From Planctomycetota bacterium (GTDB taxonomy: Bacteria > Planctomycetota > Planctomycetia > Pirellulales > Pirellulaceae), in contig JAGWWZ010000026.1 of the NCBI GenBank assembly GCA_018970165.1, positions 1 to 38,154 of the forward strand: 38,154 nucleotides of DNA. The letters run 5' to 3'. The notes below the pieces were generated by a model. That model saw only the letters and a program-made list of their open reading frames with translations. It was not told the origin of the DNA and did not search any database. Below are positions 34,901-38,154 of the stretch, one piece after another. Position 1 is the stretch's first letter, and each line of letters opens with the position of its first letter. Position numbers and translations under genes: made by a program.

Positions 34901-35891
34901 CTGTCTTGAATTCGCCATCAAGTCTCGCCAGAGTATTGAGATGATTCTGCTCGAGCAACCTTCGACCACGCGTCAGAATCGCATGCAATTCCTTTTCCAT
35001 ATCGACGATCGGAGCGAATAGTTGCTTGAGTTTTCGAGCCAGAAAGGGGGATGAGGCGAGAGAGACCAACGCCGGTACGACGACTGCCGAAGCGATCCCC
35101 GCAATGCCCCGAACCAACGGATCTGTTTGCAAGGCATAGGCAATTCCTCCGCCAGCTACCCCTGCAAAAATACCGAGAACGATCAAAAGTGGAAGGCTGA
35201 CCAAACGCAAAGAAGGGTGTTTTTGCAGTTCCTCCATTCGCTGAATCGCTTCTACTTTCGTTCGCTCGAATTCCTTCAGAACGATATCCATGGTCGCAAT
35301 ACTCGCGATCTCCCCAGCGCGAACAGGAGCAGACTGAGAAGTCCACTGCGCCAAAGCGGGATCACCCGTCTTGGCACCGATCCATTCTCTCGCAGCCTGC
35401 ATGCGTTGATCTAAGCTCTGCTTTTCACGATCGATTTTTCCAAGTTCGGAATCTCGCAGCTTTTTAGCTTGTTCTTTCGCCGAATCGATTCTCTTCTTGA
35501 GTTTCTGTTTCGATTGGTCAAAACCATTCAATTCCGAAGAGCGTTCGGACTTGTAGTTCGATTTTGCCTTTGCCAAGTCCTCTTTTTGGCGATGCAAGCT
35601 TTCAAGTGCTTTTCGCTCGGACTTGCCCAGAAGTGTGTCGAGAGACGAATCCCATCTTGTGATTGCTTTCTGAAGATCCTGTTCCTGCGACCGGAGCAAT
35701 GTCTCGAAGGATTCGCGATGGGCAATTTCTAGTTCAGTACTCTTCAATCGCAAAGATTGTGCACCGATCGAATGGGTCCGGTTGAGAGCTTCCCATCGAC
35801 CACCGAGCCCAACAATACGCCGACGATTGTCCGCGAGTAAGTCTCGTACGGTTATGTGCAAGCCCGATGAGTCGAACGTAGGGGAGTGCAT
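31959..35891 (-). CDS. EssC/FtsK-like membrane ATPase with long coiled coils
   Basis: The 1310-residue protein begins with a coiled-coil region (about 45-225), has two membrane segments (about 228-252 and 262-282) and a second coiled coil (about 295-445). Up to three ATPase-like modules follow. The central one is intact: Walker A GKTGSGKS at 785-792, a DFKKGVEF strand and Walker B LIVIDEF with Asp893-Glu894. The module before it (about 500-740) and the one after it (about 1050-1310) have the alternating strand/helix layout but no GK[ST] loop. Tandem FtsK/SpoIIIE-type modules with only some active are typical of type VII secretion EccC/EssC. The long coiled coils are not. The ATG at 35891 has no clear ribosome-binding site. 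It follows tadC by 89 bases. No WXG100 gene was seen. Membrane translocation is inferred. Confidence 0.88.
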   Translation of the reverse strand: MHSPTFDSSGLHITVRDLLADNRRRIVGLGGRWEALNRTHSIGAQSLRLKSTELEIAHRESFETLLRSQEQDLQKAITRWDSSLDTLLGKSERKALESLHRQKEDLAKAKSNYKSERSSELNGFDQSKQKLKKRIDSAKEQAKKLRDSELGKIDREKQSLDQRMQAAREWIGAKTGDPALAQWTSQSAPVRAGEIASIATMDIVLKEFERTKVEAIQRMEELQKHPSLRLVSLPLLIVLGIFAGVAGGGIAYALQTDPLVRGIAGIASAVVVPALVSLASSPFLARKLKQLFAPIVDMEKELHAILTRGRRLLEQNHLNTLARLDGEFKTELQALEESHQAKLNAIDSQYQETKKNIAESAVRKRVEYATHRNKEMVSIDQSESKTISESKVKQLEEREQVKQLHARRLLAMQKEFDAFLKQAAERWKSGVHRTSARISQQTEAIQAAYPPWSSQKMLEGAWRRDPSALAWPIGNMGIERLFPTPTGSEDLSTHGLIDERIPVLFDLLHHGSLVLDYDAGARPLAQGLVRQILLRAVTSLPAGSMHVTVIDPEGLGKEFSWLMHLADIDPQLVNHRVWTQPVHIAHQLELNARHVEDVIQQSLRNSYKNLAAYNQKAGPMAVPYRFIVWSGFPFGLDEHSWQALCSVLASGARCGVGVILSLAENCKWPAFADPAKLREHGIAIELRSNPASATLLNSGFDDSSLDLIDAPSDEQVHAIMEHQLVAARSIGKRIVPFASIVPAESQRFVTSSADGLEIPIGISESGRSQSLSLGSGTAQHVLIAGKTGSGKSSLLHTMITSGALRYGPEELRMVLLDFKKGVEFQVYAQEQLPHADIIGIESRREFGLSTLEYLDRVLTARGEAFREWGVQDLPSLKRKYPDIILPRILIVIDEFQEMFVEDDKLSQQASLLVDRLVRQGRSFGMHLVLASQTLGGSYSLPRTTLAQMAVRIALQCDSADAMLILSEDNGAAERLRHSGQGIYNDAGGRIEGNHNFQVCFLEKVEQTEWLQLLPNHQWKANSTVNPIGKPIVFEGHKPSRWQSRSIQEALRTASSSTRSQAPWVLGESVSIEPPVMKAFPPVAGRNVMIVGNESALVAGLLASWVRTSLVSDLQHDASPRFLILDGSSADDEFMVNAMQWLRNQPSRVRVGAVRELNELLSELQSEWNIRNAAPDRTYSPLILVIANLSRFREFRRSDEFSFSSQEGEMTPETLLMKVLADGPSLGIHVCIWSDTATTLSRWLPRNAMRDIEIRILMQMSAADSNQLIDSSVANRLDRYVMLVHDDADGKAVKFRPYEIGSILLDHDGAQ

Positions 35892-35938
35892 GAGGCAGTT
35901 TTAATTGCACAGAGGACCAAAGCGATTTTCACAGATCG

Positions 35939-35944
35939 ATTATA
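35939..35944 (-). promoter_or_regulatory. Consensus -10 box upstream of the EssC-like gene
   Basis: A perfect TATAAT on the minus strand lies 48 bases before the ATG at 35891, within the 89-base gap after tadC. The sequence 17 bases further upstream is a poor -35 match. It suggests the ATPase gene may have its own promoter besides read-through from the Tad genes. Confidence 0.3.
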
Positions 35945-35980
35945 CGCGAACCCGCAGATAAACGCACGGAGTTGCGATCA

Positions 35981-36994
35981 TTACTTGCCCGACATCGCCG
36001 TGAACATTTCGCGCGACATTTGAATCGCGGCAGGCCCCACCAGCACAACAAACACACCTGGAAAGATAAAGATCACGAGTGGAAAAATCAGCTTCACCGC
36101 AGTCTTAGCCGCTTTTTCTTCGGCAAGCTGTTGCCTTTTTATTCGCATGGTGTCGCTCTGCACTCTCAAAGCCTGCGCAACCCCCGTCCCGAACTTATCC
36201 GCTTGAACCAGAAGGGATGCAAGAGCTCGAACATCATCTACGCCTGTTCGTGCTCCCAACTCCTGCAAAACCGCCTGCCGGGGACGGCCCATCTGCAAAT
36301 GCAAAGTACTTAATTGCAATTCCTCTACCAAAGTTGGATAGGTTGACTTCATTTCGTCGGAGACCTTCCGGATGGCTTGATCCAAGCCCAACCCCGCTTC
36401 CACACTGACCACGAGCAGGTCCAAACAATCGGGCAAAGCGAGAGTGATCTCCTTCTTGCGTTTGGATCCCAGAAAGCTCAATACGAATTCGGGGAGATAG
36501 AATCCTATGCCACCGCCGAGAAACGCTCGCAACAACAAGACATTGGAAACGCCTGAAGTCAGGAGTCCAAAGCCTCCCCCCAAAAATAGCCCCCCTAGAG
36601 CGCAGGCCATCTTCAACGCAAGAAATACAGTAAACGCATCCTCCGATCGAAATCCTGCCTCCACGAGTCGCTGCCGAAGTTTTCCGATCTCGACCTCCGA
36701 CCTCGGTTGCAAGTGCCTAGCGAGAACCGGGGATGCCGTCTGAACAATATGGTTGATGAATTCCGAAGTCACTTCCTTCGACGACTTCGTTTTCTTCAGC
36801 ATGCTACTGCTGAGTATATCCAGCCGCGTCTCGGCTCGAGTTCGCTGCTCTTTGGTTGTCATGTCCATGGCGAACCAGAATAACGCCATGACTCCCACGA
36901 AGACGGCCCCAATCAAAGCCAGACTCTTCATCGAGACGGCTGCCAGCAAATACGGAGAAAAAGGCTCGATCAGCGAATTCACAATTTCAGTCAT
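35981..36994 (-). CDS. tadC: Tad pilus assembly protein TadC (type II secretion F domain)
   Basis: TadC is an inner-membrane platform protein of Tad/Flp pilus machines and pairs with TadB. The 337-residue protein has an N-terminal membrane helix (about 24-44), a linker, a hydrophobic region (about 127-175) and a T2SSF domain (about 185-310). Within it are ALPDCLDLLVVSVEAGLGLDQAI and QADKFGTGVAQALR, a hallmark of the family. A final membrane helix (about 303-327) follows. It starts 7 bases after the tadB stop. The operon order tadA-tadB-tadC is conserved. Confidence 0.92.
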   Translation of the reverse strand: MTEIVNSLIEPFSPYLLAAVSMKSLALIGAVFVGVMALFWFAMDMTTKEQRTRAETRLDILSSSMLKKTKSSKEVTSEFINHIVQTASPVLARHLQPRSEVEIGKLRQRLVEAGFRSEDAFTVFLALKMACALGGLFLGGGFGLLTSGVSNVLLLRAFLGGGIGFYLPEFVLSFLGSKRKKEITLALPDCLDLLVVSVEAGLGLDQAIRKVSDEMKSTYPTLVEELQLSTLHLQMGRPRQAVLQELGARTGVDDVRALASLLVQADKFGTGVAQALRVQSDTMRIKRQQLAEEKAAKTAVKLIFPLVIFIFPGVFVVLVGPAAIQMSREMFTAMSGK

Positions 36995-37001
36995 CTACGG
37001 G

Positions 37002-37958
37002 TCAAACCTTGATATCGATGATCTTCTTGATAGTCCATGCGCCGATTAATTGCAGTATGATTGTCCCACCGAGCATCCACTTACCCATCGGATCGGTAAA
37101 CAACTTCATGACGTACTCACGATTCGTACAGAACATCATGAGGAACAAGCCTGGCGGCAAAGCGAGCAACACGATTCCTGACAACCGCCCTTCGCCCGTC
37201 AAGGCTTGAATTTGTCCTGCCAGGCGGAAGCGAGCACGAATCAGTTGGCTAATCTTCTCCAGAATCTCCGCCAGATCCCCCCCTGTCTGTCGTTGCAAAA
37301 TAACAGCGGTTGCAAAGAATCGAAGGTCCAGATTCGGGATACGGGTGGCCATGCTCTCGAGTGACTGCTCAAGAGAAACCCCAAGATTTTGTTCCTCAAA
37401 ACATCTACCAAATTCCCGTCCGAGAGGTGCTGCAACCTCTTGCGAGATCAACCCAAAACCCGAACCCAGTGAGTGTCCGGCTTTAAGAGATCGACTCAAC
37501 ATATCCAGGGCATCCGGCAGTTGAGTATTGAATTTCGCTATCCGCCGCTTACCCCTCCATTTCATCAGGAAAATTGGGGCATAGAACATCACGCTACCAG
37601 CCAAGGGTGCGAATAGCGGAGAGATGGGCGCAAGCAAGCATAGGATGGTTGATGCAACCCCCAACCCGATACAAAGCAGGGCAAACTTCTCAACCGTTAT
37701 CTTGGCATCAGCTAGTTCCAACAACGTGGTCACGTTGAACTTCGAGGAGATCAATTTCTCGAATTCGCTCTGGCTTTGCTGATTGTTTCGCAGAAGCGAA
37801 TCGCTGGCCACCGCCTTGATGCTAGCCTTCGTCGCAAGGGTCAACGTCGACAATCGAGCCTCAACGGCCGTCGACGGTTCGACTCGAAACGCGAAAAGGA
37901 TCGAGCCCACAAGGGCAGCGATGCTGGCTCCGACAAATAAGCTAATGACTAATGTCAT
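37002..37958 (-). CDS. tadB: Tad pilus assembly protein TadB (type II secretion F domain)
   Basis: TadB is the first of two inner-membrane platform proteins that interact with the TadA ATPase. The 318-residue protein has an N-terminal helix (about 4-24), a hydrophobic pair (about 92-133), then the T2SSF domain (about 145-270) with LPDALDMLSRSLKAGHSL and ILQRQTGGDLAEILEKIS, and a C-terminal membrane pair. The start ATG 37958 is 7 bases after the tadA stop, so the three genes form one unit. No ribosome-binding site stands out. Confidence 0.92.
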   Translation of the reverse strand: MTLVISLFVGASIAALVGSILFAFRVEPSTAVEARLSTLTLATKASIKAVASDSLLRNNQQSQSEFEKLISSKFNVTTLLELADAKITVEKFALLCIGLGVASTILCLLAPISPLFAPLAGSVMFYAPIFLMKWRGKRRIAKFNTQLPDALDMLSRSLKAGHSLGSGFGLISQEVAAPLGREFGRCFEEQNLGVSLEQSLESMATRIPNLDLRFFATAVILQRQTGGDLAEILEKISQLIRARFRLAGQIQALTGEGRLSGIVLLALPPGLFLMMFCTNREYVMKLFTDPMGKWMLGGTIILQLIGAWTIKKIIDIKV

Positions 37959-37965
37959 GGATGAC

Positions 37966-38154
37966 TTAGGCCCTCATCATGATTCGCTCGCGGAATGCGC
38001 TGGCGGGTAAGCGAACCCCAGCCGCCTCCAGTCTTGGCATGAAGCTCGGGCGAACCCCGGTAGCTTCGAAGTATCCGTGCGCCTTCCCGTTCTCATCAAC
38101 GCCTTCTTGAACAAATCGGTAAATGTCTTGCAAGACTACAGTGTCTTGCTCCAA
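37966..38154 (-). CDS. tadA: Tad/Flp pilus ATPase TadA/CpaF (C-terminal part)
   Basis: Only the last 62 codons are present; the gene enters from the right edge. The segment with QDIYRFVQEGVDENGKAHGYFEATGV and RPSFMPRLEAAG matches the C-terminus of CpaF/TadA secretion ATPases, where the corresponding phrase is (Q)EIFxFxQxGxDExGxVxGxFxATG. Walker motifs lie outside the window. The TadA ATPase powers pilus assembly, and the TadB/TadC genes follow directly. Confidence 0.9.
   Translation of the reverse strand: MEQDTVVLQDIYRFVQEGVDENGKAHGYFEATGVRPSFMPRLEAAGVRLPASAFRERIMMRA

Overview
The window looks like chromosomal DNA from a planctomycete, most likely of the Pirellulaceae type. This is inferred from gene content: an exosortase and polysaccharide-kinase cluster, a secreted sulfatase next to a Tat-exported Gfo/Idh/MocA-like protein, FtsK/EssC-like and Tad genes on one strand, CPxC zinc-ribbon membrane proteins, and loose operons with weak Shine-Dalgarno signals and several GTG/TTG starts. 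No rRNA, tRNA, insertion sequence, CRISPR array or phage block was seen.

Layout. A partial minus-strand gene leaves the left edge. Positions 543-7186 (+) carry a fused 2-oxoacid dehydrogenase E1 (alpha plus beta), its E2 acyltransferase, an ACP phosphodiesterase-like protein, a sulfatase and a Tat-exported oxidoreductase-like protein. Positions 7238-16466 (-) hold a five-gene cell-surface cluster. In transcription order it runs: exosortase of the XrtU type, membrane-anchored helical-repeat protein, Wzc-type tyrosine autokinase/chain-length regulator, a second exosortase-like protein with all three catalytic residues replaced, and a membrane-anchored TPR protein. Positions 16733-31173 are mostly housekeeping and hypothetical genes on both strands: M20 peptidase, an extended folK, SAM methyltransferase, LRAT-fold protein, A-type Fe-S carrier, a 32-residue basic protein, fabZ-like dehydratase, zinc-ribbon membrane protein, trmL, a 1114-residue transglutaminase/DUF2126 protein, moaA and a PfkB kinase. 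Positions 31237-38154 (-) carry a Tad-type pilus/secretion operon (C-terminus of TadA/CpaF, TadB, TadC), then a 1310-residue EssC/FtsK-like ATPase and a LuxR-type response regulator with a degenerate receiver domain.

How the genes fit together. E1 and E2 form a branched-chain-type oxoacid dehydrogenase complex whose E3 must be encoded elsewhere. The minus-strand block at 7-16 kb is best read as a surface polysaccharide export and exosortase module. The most unusual observation is the full-length pairing of an intact exosortase (Cys216/Arg261/His282) with a paralogue aligned at a constant offset of 28 residues through the catalytic core, in which these positions are Phe188/Gly233/Val254. Each exosortase-family gene is followed by a membrane-anchored repeat protein, and the kinase gene lies between the two pairs, so the cluster may come from duplication of a two-gene module with loss of catalysis in one copy.
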